From positions 310,001-374,000 of the forward strand of contig JABYQU010000014.1 in NCBI GenBank assembly GCA_022264855.1: a stretch of DNA of 64,000 nt, read 5' to 3'. This document shows, in pieces, positions 35,045 through 44,492 of this stretch. The DNA is from Lenzites betulinus (lineage: Eukaryota > Basidiomycota > Agaricomycetes > Polyporales > Polyporaceae). Below the pieces are notes generated by a model, which was not told the origin of the DNA, searched no databases, and saw nothing but the letters and a program-made list of their open reading frames with translations. The translations under genes and the position numbers were made by a program. Each line of letters starts with the position of its first letter. Position 1 is the first letter of the stretch.

Positions 35045-37925
35045 TCACCAATCCATTTTCGCCTTCCCGCCGGTGATTGGGATGCGCTTGCCCTTGTACC
35101 CAAAGCCGTCCAACCACGGCCACACCTGGCTGCGACGGCCCTCGAACTCCTCGATGAGCGCCGCGCGCTGCAGCGTCAGCGCGATGTCGTCGAGCCCGTT
35201 CAGCAGGCAGTGTCGCCGGAACGCGTCGACCGTGAACGAGAACGCGGGCTTGCCGCTCGCGCGCCGCACCTCCTGCTTCTCCAGGTCGACCTCGAGCTCG
35301 AGGCCCTGCTCCGCCTCTGCGGTGAGCTCCGCGCACTGCTCCTCGGACAGCACGATCGGCAGCATGCCGTTCTGGAACGTGTTGTTCTTGAAGATGTCGG
35401 CGAAGCTCGGCGCAATGACGCTCATGATCCCGAAGTCCTTCCTGTGCATCACGACCAGACATGATCAGTCGGTGCCGCTCGCCCAATGGATGCGGGTACT
35501 CACAGTGCCCAGGGTGCGTGCTCGCGAGAGCTGCCGCAGCCGAAGTTGTGCTTGTCGCACACGAGGATGCGCGCGTGCGTGTACGGCTCGCGGTTGAGGA
35601 CGAAGTCCGTCAGCTGCCCGTCCGCGCCCCACCGCAGGTTCGCGAACAGCGCGTTCTTCAGGCCCGTCCGCTTCAGCACCTTCAGGAACCGCGCGGGCGT
35701 AATCATGTCCGTGTCGATGTTCTCGATGTGTAGCGGTGCCGCGATGCCCTTGAGGACCGTGAACTTCTCGACCTTCGACGGTGCCTCCGCCTTCGGCAGG
35801 GCGCGCTCGACCGCGGGTGCTGTCCCGTCCTGGACCTCTGTCGGCGCAGGGGGAGGTAGCACCGGGTCCGTCAGGAACTCGGTCGCGGCCGCGAGCTTCA
35901 GCTTGGGGCCTGCTGCGAGCTTCGCCTCCGCCTCAGCGCCGAGGAACTTGCGGACGTCTGTGAGCTTGCCGGTGAGAGCTGCCGCCGCCGCCATGGCGGG
36001 GCTGAGCAGGTGCGTGCGTCCCCCGGGACCTTGACGGCCCTCGAAGTTGCGGTTGCTTGTGCTTGCACAGCGCTCCCCAGGTGCGAGCTGGTCCTCGTTC
36101 ATGCCCAGACACATCGAGCAGCCCGCCTCGCGCCAGTCGAACCCAGCCCGCTTGAAGATGACGTCGAGGCCCTCGGCCTCCGCCTGCTGCTTGATCAAAC
36201 CAGAGCCGGGAACAATCATCGCGTACAGACCATCGGCGACCTTGGCCTCGGGACCGGCTGAAAGGACGATCTTGGCGGCAGAGCGCAGATCCTCGATACG
36301 CGAGTTCGTGCACGAGCCGATGAACACCTTGTCGACCTTGACCTCCTCCATGGGCGTGTTGGGCTCGAGGCCCATGTATTTCAGCGCACGCTCGACCGCC
36401 AAGCGCTTGCTGGCGTCCGCGAACGCCGCGGGGTCGGGGACCTTGCCGGTAATGGGCACCACGTCCTGCGGGGACGTACCCCAGGTGACGGTCGGAATGA
36501 TGTCCTCGCCGCGGAGGTTGACCTCGACGTCGAACTTCGCGCCCTCGTCCGAGTGCAGCGTGCGCCAGTACGCCTCCGCGCGGTCCCACACCTCGCCCTT
36601 CGGCGCGAGCGGGCGGCTGCGGAGGTAGTTGAAGGTGATGTCGTCCGGGGCAATCATACCTGCGCGTGCGCCGCCCTCAATGGACATGTTGCACATGCTC
36701 ATCCGCGCCTCCATGCTGAACCCGCGCACAACCGAGCCTGCGAACTCGATAACGCAGCCCGTGCCGCCCGCAGTGCCGATGATACCGATGATGTGCAGGA
36801 CGACGTCCTTGGAGGTGACGCCTTCGTTTAGCGTCCCTTCTACGGTGATGCGCATGTTCTTCGCTTTCCGCTGCAGGAGGGTCTGCGTAGCCAGGACGTG
36901 TTCGACCTCGGAGGTACCAATACCAAACGCTAGAGCGCCAAACGCGCCGTGTGCTACGATCATCGTCAGCGGCGCTGCGAGGACTGCAATATTATGGGAC
37001 CCTTACTTGATGTATGCGAGTCACCGCACACACAGGTGATTCCAGGCAGCTAGCAAGGATTTAGATACGTTCTATACAATAGATAGAAAGAACTCACGGT
37101 GAAACCTTCTTCAGGCCCTATGACATGGACGATACCCTGCCGCCGGTCTGTCATGCCAAAGTATGTCAGGCCGAACGCCTTCACGTTCTCCTCCAGAGAC
37201 GTGCATTGCGCGCGCGAGTCGGGCTGCACGACGAACTCCGAGACGGTGGTGAAGTTCTTGCGTGAAGCAGTCCTAGAGATACAAGACGTTTAGCATATTC
37301 TTGAGCTTGCATGCGATTGCAGTAGAGCTGTTTGGCAGAGTGTTTGCTCTGCCCTAGGTGGACCCCTGTTTACTTCGAGTGGAGCAACTTGGTATGAGCT
37401 CGTGGAGATTTTTCGCCTTGCTCCACTGTTGGTTTGACCCCACAAACGTTCGGGCGTTGCGAAACAGCTCTACTATGTACACGAGAAACTCACGGAATAT
37501 TGTGGTCGACAGTCGCGAGCGTGCAATCCGGACGGCGTACAGGGCGTCCCGCGGTACGGCTAAAAACACCAAATTCTTCAGAAACCCGCCAAATCACAAA
37601 CCGCAAGCGCACTCACAGTCCCTCAAATGCTTGTGGGCTCGTCACCTCGTGGACCAGATGCCTGCGTGCCAAGCATCCGTTTGAGTACCCCGCACCGCGC
37701 GCACAGATCAGAACTCGGGCACGCACCGATCAATGTAAATCAGGCCCTGCCCGTTCTCGTCGATGTCGCTGCAAAATGCGGGGGGCGCATTGGTCAGCGG
37801 TCAGCGTCCGCGCGGTACCCAGACTGGCGCATGTGCTGCCCAAACGGTAGGTCGGGGACATACATGAGATGGTCGTCCCAGATCTTGTCGTACAGCGTCC
37901 GCGGCTGGCTTACGGGTGCGGGCAT
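35045..37925 (-). CDS. LEU1: 3-isopropylmalate dehydratase (fused large and small subunits)
   Basis: Isomerises 2-isopropylmalate to 3-isopropylmalate in leucine synthesis; a cytosolic [4Fe-4S] enzyme in fungi. Complement exons: 37864-37925, 37727-37768, 37617-37661, 37494-37559, 37098-37272, 37007-37049, 35504-36953, 35045-35441; 759 residues, the normal fungal length. The start is [20 protein letters not shown], then [20 protein letters not shown] and [20 protein letters not shown]. Predicted cluster ligands are Cys358 ([13 protein letters not shown]) and Cys423/Cys426 ([13 protein letters not shown]). The small-subunit swivel domain is fused C-terminally: [28 protein letters not shown], then [17 protein letters not shown], ending KAKMDW. 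One intron (37273-37493) is long for this locus at 221 nt. A TATA-like stretch lies about 90 bp upstream of the start. Confidence 0.97.
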
Positions 37926-38418
37926 CTTGTTTTGGTGTTGCTGCCGTATATGATGCGTATGTTGGGAGAAGGATGAGAGTGAAGATGATGGTAAGAAAGC
38001 AGCAGGTGCTATATAAAATGCATAACTTTGACTCGAGGTCTTCATTATTGAGCGCCCGGCCGAAAGTCCGAAAGTCACGGGCCACAATGCGCGAGCTCTG
38101 ATTGGCTCATTCTGATTTGACTGTTCAGACTAGCGTTCTACTATCCGCATAAGATCTCAAGCGGCCGAGAGTCGAGAGGAGTCGAGACGAAGAGCCGGGA
38201 GGTGTTAAGAAGTTATGGGTACACATAATGACAGTGCGTATACTACTAGATAGACAGAGTAGGTATGTAAGTGACTCGGAGGGTATCAAACTATTACGGG
38301 GACAACCTGCCAGAGTCCAGGACTCGAACGATTCAGAACGCACAGTACAACATTAGACAATCGACAAAACGCAGCCACCCTAGGCCTCCTCTGACTCAGT
38401 CTTCACCCAATCCATGAC
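37926..38418. other. LEU1 promoter and nuclease 3' flank
   Basis: Tandem minus-strand genes flank it. An AT-rich block on the minus strand at 38011-38018 is a plausible TATA element for LEU1. I see no perfect Leu3-type palindrome. A GACTCGAAC block near 38321 resembles a tRNA B box but lacks the rest of a tRNA. Confidence 0.5.
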
Positions 38419-40013
38419 TCACTGCTTCGCGTAGATCCACCCAAGTTGGTCCATCTCATCCCCGTCCTGTCCATACGCGGCGACGATCCCAAACCCGGTC
38501 GGCGCGGTCACACTCGCGCAGTTCGCAGTGGTCACGCCCGCAGCCACGGTGCGTCCGGTGCTCGTCGTGATCTGCGCGTAGAAGTTGCGCGTGTCGCCGT
38601 TGTACTGGTCCCAGCAGAGCTGCGCGCCGGTCAGGTACTCGCCCGACGCGAGCGTGAGCGAGTGCGCGGTGCCGCCGGTGCCACCGTGCGTGAGCGTCGC
38701 GCCGGTGGTGAGCGTGAAAGCGACGGCGTCGAGGCGGCTGCCGCCGCGGAGCGTGATGGTGGAGAGCTTGGGGGAGGCGGGGAGCACGGGGAGGTCGTTG
38801 AAGTAGGTGCCGTGGGGACCGCCGTACAAGTCGCTCTGGCGGAGGTTTGCGTCGATTGTCCACGAGAACTCCACCCGGACGGGGTTGTGGTCCGTCAACA
38901 GGGAGAGGTTGGACGACAGGAAGCGCGCGGTGTCATAGTTGAAGGACGTGGCCGACAAGCTGATGAGCTTAGAGCCGCGGAAGCTGAGAATATCGTCAGT
39001 ACTCTGGGGCGCAAGAAGTCATCTCCATCGGAGATATGTATACTCACAATACCTTGTCGACCGTCTCGCACGAGATGTCGGTCGGCACACCGTCGGGGCA
39101 GACGAGCGCATCCGCACCACCGGCAGGGGGAGTGCCACCACGCGCAAGCTGGACCCACGCATCGGTCATGCCCTCGTCCGCGACAAGGTCGCGAATGCCA
39201 GTGTCAACCGCGCGCGTGTAACGCGAGTTAGTGTCGCCGAAGACCATGACCGCGTTCCCGACCGAGTTCGCCGCGATGAAGTCACGGACCTGTATCCTAT
39301 GTTGAGTACCTAAAATTTGTGAAGGGGCTCGGCCGAAAAAACCCACCTGGTCGAGATTGGCGGACCGTGCGACGTTGTCGCCGTCCTCCGTGCCCGCGTC
39401 CGCATGCAGGTTGATGGCATCGATGTACACGCCTTCCGCGATGCGCAGACGCATGAACGTGAAGCCCTTCGGCGTAAGGCAGTCGTCCTCGGACGCATTC
39501 GAGCACGTCGCCCACTTGGTGCGCGAGAAGTCGACCCAGTTAAAGTTTGACAGGGAGTTCAGGCCGCTCCCGAAGGGCACGCCGCCGCTGGTGGCAGTGC
39601 GGTAGGGGTGGGTGTCGTATTGGTACAACGTAGCGTGGTAGTTGAAGTCCTGTAGTTCATGTTAGCACTATGATCTGAGTTTGGGGGGATCGTAAATCCC
39701 TACCTCCTGAACATGAATCAGATCATAATTGTACTTCGACATATCCTAAACACAGCCGTTCAAAATGTTATCAGCGCATGCACAGCACCTGCCGAACCTA
39801 TGAATGACGAACCTGCCCGATGATCATCGTGTTGGTGGTCTTGTCTCCCGCTTCACCATTGGAGTTCAAGATTGCCGGGAGACCGGCGACGTTCATGGAC
39901 AATACATTAAATGTCCCCGTCGCGGCGGCAACGGCCTCGACCGGCGCAGCAGATGCAGGGCGGATGCACGACGAGATGCCGATCGCAAGCAAGACGCTGA
40001 TAGAGGAGAGCAT
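38419..40013 (-). CDS. Secreted endonuclease/exonuclease/phosphatase-fold protein with C-terminal jacalin-like domain
   Basis: Predicted secreted metal-dependent nuclease- or sphingomyelinase-like phosphodiesterase. Complement exons: 39813-40013, 39704-39745, 39347-39649, 39048-39289, 38419-38983; 450 residues. A signal peptide of about 23 residues ends at ASA|AP. Catalytic-fold landmarks are LSMNVAGLP (Asn), LIHVQE (metal-binding Glu), MVFGDTNSRY (Asp/Asn) and LLTDHNPVRV (terminal Asp-His), in the correct order. After residue ~300 comes a beta-rich domain with HGGTGG, LASGEYLTGA, TSTGRTVAAG and closing MDQLGWIYAK, the pattern of jacalin-like lectins. The intron at 38984-39047 joins KV to FFRGSKL, completing the family DKVFxRGS strand; a nearer AG would break the frame. 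The substrate is unknown. A TATAAG element sits about 100 bp upstream. Confidence 0.88.
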
Positions 40014-40919
40014 GGTAAAGACAGTAGGGATTGGGCAAAACGAGCAGAAGCGAGGGAAAGTCGAACGCGGGCGACGACGATGTATCCCCGCATCCCCCAC
40101 CAGCTGCTCTTATACGTACATACCGCCGGTCAACGGCTAGTGCATCCTGGGGCATATGCTGAGGGACGCAAGGAACCTGCGCAACGTTCGTTCCTTGCTT
40201 CTGCCGTTGCTTTGGACACACGTCCGACGACCGCCTGGGCCAAGTGCACATGCACGCCCGCACGGGTCGCGAGAGAGCGTGGGACGCCGGACCAATACAC
40301 AGGGTGCGCTAGGGTGCGGTGTGCGTCGCGTGGCACGTTGGAGGCACAGTGGTTGGTGGCCTATCCTCTTGCAAGGTGACCAGTGCCAGAGCACCGGACC
40401 CGCGCTGGTCGTCATGGCCGGGCGCAGCCGCGGCGCGCGTCATTTGCCCTGCCGCCGGGAGAGGCAGCGCCGGTCGCTGCACGGCTAATCTCCATAGCAT
40501 GGGCGAATGTTCACCGCGCTAGCAGAATATCATGCTCAACTTGAACGAGCTGCGTAATGGGAGACCAATATAAAAGGGGCGGCACGCACGTTCAATTGCT
40601 TCCTTGGCGGCCCCGCTGGGTGCAGCATCGGAGGTCATCGAAGTACGGTCAAACGAAGAAACCGTTCAAAGAGGTATTTGCAAAACATAATTCACCGAAG
40701 CATCTCTGGAAGCATGCACGACGGGTGCTGACGGCTGTCGGGTGTTTGGCATCAACGTGGATGGCAAGCTCGAAGTAGCTTGGTGTCTGCGCAGTGCGCT
40801 GCGCATAGAACCATCAAGTTGGTCCAGTTAACCGGGAAGGTTGACCAGGACCTTCCGGCATGCTGCGTGCGAAAACAATGGGTCTGGCGGTGAACGTTTT
40901 GAATGGCATTGCTGCGACG
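40014..40919. other. Intergenic region of about 0.9 kb with an orphan TATA box
   Basis: Holds the promoter of the secreted nuclease gene (TATAAG on the minus strand at 40109-40114) and the 3' flank of the methyltransferase. A strong TATAAAAGG on the plus strand at 40569-40577 faces no recognised gene; the 73-codon frame near 40557 has no motif. I see no RNA gene there. Confidence 0.45.
40109..40114 (-). promoter_or_regulatory. TATA-like element of the secreted nuclease gene
   Basis: Reads TATAAG on the minus strand, about 95-100 bp upstream of the start at 40013. Position and sequence fit a core promoter element; function is inferred. Confidence 0.4.
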
Positions 40920-41892
40920 CTATGATTTACGGTGTAACCGTAAGAGAGATATCGCGTCTCGCGAGTACGCCTCTCGTTGTGGGTCATTTAGGACTTCTTC
41001 CCATGTAAATTCCTTCTTCAGGAAAGTGAAGAACCGCTTGTCCGCCTATATGCTATGAATAACCCATACGGGACCACAGTGCATTTAACTACGAACCTTT
41101 CTCCGTTTCTTGTAGCAGAACAGCACCTCTGGGGATCCGTCATGGACCAGATCAGCGAGCGTTTGTACCAAGAGTGGGAACGCGGGCTCAAAATAGACAC
41201 AGTCCGCCGCTAGTATGAGGTCGGGTTTTGGCAGATCCAGAGGTAAAGGTTCGCCCCTAGCCAGCGCACGAGACGTTCAGAGCTCGACGCGGTCAAGAGC
41301 AAGCAGATAGAGCAGACCAGTTGAGTTCCGCCACAGACACATAGGACTCCAGCTGGTTGAGCGATACGTTCTGCTTCATGATACCCAAGAGTGGGCTGGA
41401 TGAAAGCATGCACCGTCGGCGAAAGATATCATCTGGAAGTGTCGAGGGAAGAGACGAACGCTTGGTCCGTGATGCAGACGCGAGCTCCGAGTTTCCCGGC
41501 GACAAGTCCGACTAGGCCAGTTCCACTTCCCAGTTCGAGGACGCGCTTGTCCCGAAGAGACACCTGTCTTGCAATGTAGCTCGAAAGTACCTGTATCGCC
41601 GGACCCCCGCGATGAAGCATGTCAACGCCACCGACAGTGGGAACAGACCTACCTCGCCCGCTGGCCAAGCTATGCCCCCGCATCCCGGGGACGCGTCTAC
41701 TGCGAGCTTGATGGCCACTTCAGCGATGTCGTGCGCGGCGGGGAAGACGAGCTCAATAGTCTGATTGCGGATGGAAGGCGGCTGGACGGGGACAATCGTG
41801 CCTGCGCCGTCGTCGTCGGATCCGGCATCCTCGCGAAGGTGGCGAAGCGGGTCGAGCTCGTCGAGGTGCTCTTCGAGCGCGAGATCGAGCAT
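40920..41892 (-). CDS. METTL21/EFM6-like protein lysine methyltransferase
   Basis: Seven-beta-strand SAM-dependent methyltransferase of the family-16 group, whose members methylate lysines on translation factors and chaperones. Complement exons: 41653-41892, 41460-41590, 41318-41395, 41097-41256, 40920-41045; 244 residues, very close to yeast Efm6 length. The N-terminal recognition region is followed by GGIAWPAGEVLSSYIA. Motif I, VLELGSGTGLVGLVAG, starts at Val97. ARVCITDQAPLLGIMKQNV provides the SAM-ribose acidic residue. LILAADCVYFEPAFPLLVQT carries the family D/E-x-x-Y-type post-II segment. VLFCYKKRRKADKRFF is typical of the C-terminal strand. Donors GC|GTTCGT and TG|GTCTGC are less common but are forced by phase and conservation. 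Assignment to EFM6 rather than another member is tentative. Confidence 0.86.
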
Positions 41893-42428
41893 GGCAGACG
41901 TGCGGACGTTGTGGTGCGGTATCTGATCGCTGCACGCGTGGTGGCCTCGAGGCGTTGGATATCGGAAAGGGTATAGAGATAGAGGGCGAAGGCAAGCGGG
42001 AGAGAGCGCCTGGACCGCGAATGAATGGATGAGCTCATCCGACTTGACCTAAACCCTCGCGTACGCATCTTCGTCCCGACGTCCTCGCTCTCTCCTCGCT
42101 CTCACGCACACGCTCTATCTCCTACTCAGCCTGCACGCATCCTCTCTCGTCGCTCTCGAGCTCGCTGTGGTCGCCGACGGTGAGCAGACTTCCTATCCGG
42201 ACGGGAGAGCGCGCGGCTGACCGCGCTTCTGTGTCCCGCTAATCTGTTGTTCAAACATTTATTTGAATCTTTGCCGATGGTTTTGATCGCTTCCCCCGAC
42301 GCCCTTACATATATTGTCGCCCGCCTCCGCCATCGAGCAGCGCTGCCCCTCTTCTCGCCGCCCCAACCACAGCCAACCCCCTTCCCCCTTCCCCCTCCCG
42401 CCCCTGTCCCTCCTTTATAACGACCCTA
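41893..42428. other. Divergent promoter region between methyltransferase and CBM48 genes
   Basis: No gene recognised. A pyrimidine-rich tract directly upstream of the CBM48 start is listed separately. Confidence 0.5.
42346..42428 (+). promoter_or_regulatory. CT-rich tract with adjacent TTTATAA before the CBM48 gene start
   Basis: A run of about 70 bases of almost only C and T ends just before TTTATAACG and the ATG at 42429. Pyrimidine-rich tracts at this position are a known feature of strongly expressed fungal genes. The TTTATAA is too close to the ATG for a normal TATA box unless the leader is very short. Confidence 0.4.
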
Positions 42429-43964
42429 ATGTCTGAGACTTACGAAGCAACCTTCCGCTGGTGAGTTGGCGCAACCAATGGCGCGCGCATGTCAGCATAC
42501 TCACCCCCACTTCAACATAGGCCGCATGCTGGTGCTTCTGACGTGATCGTCACGGGCACCTTCGACGGTGTACGTATTCAATTCTACCGTGTGTGCAGCA
42601 CAGTATACTCACGGCATTGACAGTGGTCATGCTCCCACCACCTCACCAAAACGCCCTCCGGCTTCTTCCACGGTGTGTTCAGCGTCCCCTGGGGCGACAC
42701 TGTCCAGTACAAGTACATCGTCGACGGCCGCTGGACCACGACCGATGACCAGCCGACCGAGCTTGACCCCTTGGGGAACCTCAACAACGTCCTGCGCGCC
42801 CCCGCGCGCTCTCCTACCCCGCGCTCCGCCCTGTCATCACCCGTGACCCCGACGGAGTCGCCTGTGGGCAAGGTGAATGGCTTCGTGGAGACGGCTAGGT
42901 TGGCTGTGGTGGGCATGGTCGAGGCGATGGCCCCTGGCACGACCGAGACGCCTGCGGAAACACCCGTTGTGGAGGTGAGCCAACTTCGTGTGTTCTGCAT
43001 TTGAAGTATGCTAAGGGGCGGCTTCGTGATATAGAAGTCCGAACCCGCTCCCGAGCCCACGCCTGCCCCTGAAGAGCCTGCTGTGGAGCCTACTCCCGAG
43101 CCTGAGGTTACCGCCAGCGAGATCACTGCCGAAGCCATCCTCCCCTCCTCGCCCGCGCCTGTCGCGCCGGAGGTACCGATCGCGGTCCTCCCGCTGAGCA
43201 CCGAGGCGCCGATCGAGTACACCAACGGGCTCCCGTCCGCAGATGTCTCAGAGAGCAAGGCGCTCGAGACGACTATTGTGGAGGGCAGCGCGACCCTGGA
43301 GAACGCTGTTGAGCTTGCGCTCACGCCGGCCGTCATTCCCCTCGCGGCCGCGCCCACGCTCGAGGATGTCTCCAAGCCGCTGGAGTCTACCATCGTGGAG
43401 GGTAGCGCGACGGCCGAGAACGCCGTTACTGCGGCCCCACCCGCTCCTGCGGTGGAGCCGGAGAACCAGCCCTCCACACACGAGCCTGCGCCCGCCAACG
43501 GCGCTGTGGCGGAGACACCCGCCACGAACGGCGTTGCGTCCGCTGAGGACAAAGCTCCTGCTGTGAACGGCACGAACGGCTCCACGACCCCCAAGGCGAA
43601 CGGCACTCCGGCGCCGGCGACCCCCGCCAAGTCGACGAAGTCGAGCACCGCGAGCCCGCCCGGATCCGCCGGGAACTCTCCCGCGACGACGCCGTCGAAA
43701 GAGAAGCGGATGCGCTTCCCGTCGCTCTCTGCCCGCTCTCTGCACGCGCGCTCGCGTTCGAGCGTCGACGCCGCGGGCGAGCTCGGCGAGAAGAACGGGA
43801 GCGGCAACGGGCACGCGAAGGAGGCGAGCAGCCCTAGCAGCGGGAAGGGCTCCGTCGCGAGCCGCCTGGGCGGGACCGAGCGCGTCAAGAGGCGCACGAG
43901 CCTGTTCGGGAAGCTCAAGGATGTGTTCCACCATCCGAAGCCCGGGGCAGCAGAGTCGTCTTAG
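42429..43964 (+). CDS. AMPK-beta-like glycogen-binding (CBM48) domain protein with Ala/Pro-rich tail
   Basis: N-terminal CBM48 (AMPK1_CBM) domain protein, related in layout to yeast Mdg1/Crp1. Exons 42429-42460, 42521-42569, 42624-42974, 43035-43964; 453 residues. The N-terminus is MSETYEATFRW, then PHAGASDVIVTGTFDGWSCS, then GFFHGVFSVPWGDTVQYKYI and VDGRWTTTDDQPTE, covering the CBM48 beta-sandwich over residues 5-78. The remainder is disordered Ala/Pro/Thr/Glu with short Asn-Gly motifs, and a basic Ser-rich C-terminus (MRFPSLSARSLHARSRSS). An 18-residue unit (LETTIVEGSATLENAV type) occurs twice. No kinase-binding C-terminal beta domain is seen, so this is not the AMPK beta subunit itself. 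Carbohydrate or cruciform-DNA binding is inferred from relatives only. Confidence 0.82.
43257..43427 (+). repeat. Two 54-nt in-frame repeat units in the CBM48 gene
   Basis: Units at 43257-43310 and 43374-43427, 117 nt (39 codons) apart. Both encode LE[T/S]TIVEGSAT[L/A]ENAV. Synonymous differences show an older internal duplication rather than a recent one. Confidence 0.8.
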
Positions 43965-44492
43965 GCTGTGCGAAGGGGTGCACGGCGCATACATATATGC
44001 GCCGTGTATTGGGTTGGGTTTAGCCGTGAGGATGAGAGGGGGGCGGGGGGAAGGGGGGAGGGATGGGCGATCTATGGTTCTCTGCTTCACGATATAGACT
44101 TCTCCTTACTACGACCGCGGCTCTGAGCACACGTATTCTCGCGCAGGATCTCTCTTCCATTTTTTACATCTTGTTTCTGCCCTAGTGTTTCGCGTTCTAT
44201 CTTGTAGACCGTAGCCGCTTCTTCGCCTGTATCATATTTGTAGTTAGCTAGCCTGCGATATACCTTCTCTCCCAGCCTATGCGAACGTCCGAGCCCTCTT
44301 CTCATCCTCACACCTCGGGAGAAACTTACGCTGATCAAGAGGCCATTCGCACAACGCGAATGTTTGAGATGCAGATAACATTTTTTAGGCTTGGAGGCTG
44401 GAGAGAAACGCGAGCTCGAGGTACACATAACGTACACGACCGCCTACACAAAGTCAGCCAGTCGACCGTCACTCTACCCCACCGTCCCAACG
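43965..44492. other. Convergent 3' intergenic region
   Basis: Between the stops of the CBM48 gene (+) and the Q/RGG gene (-). A minus-strand spliced reading (ATG near 44370, introns near 44280 and 44230) can be drawn with good splice sites but gives a 60-residue product without similarity, so I do not call it. Confidence 0.45.

Noticed and set aside
38305..38345. tRNA-like B box on the minus strand
   Set aside because: GTTCGAGTCC is present but the flanking bases do not form a T-stem and no A box lies at the right distance.
44200..44440. Short three-exon minus-strand reading near 44370
   Set aside because: Splice sites look good but the 60-residue product is basic, unconserved-looking and lies in a convergent 3' region.
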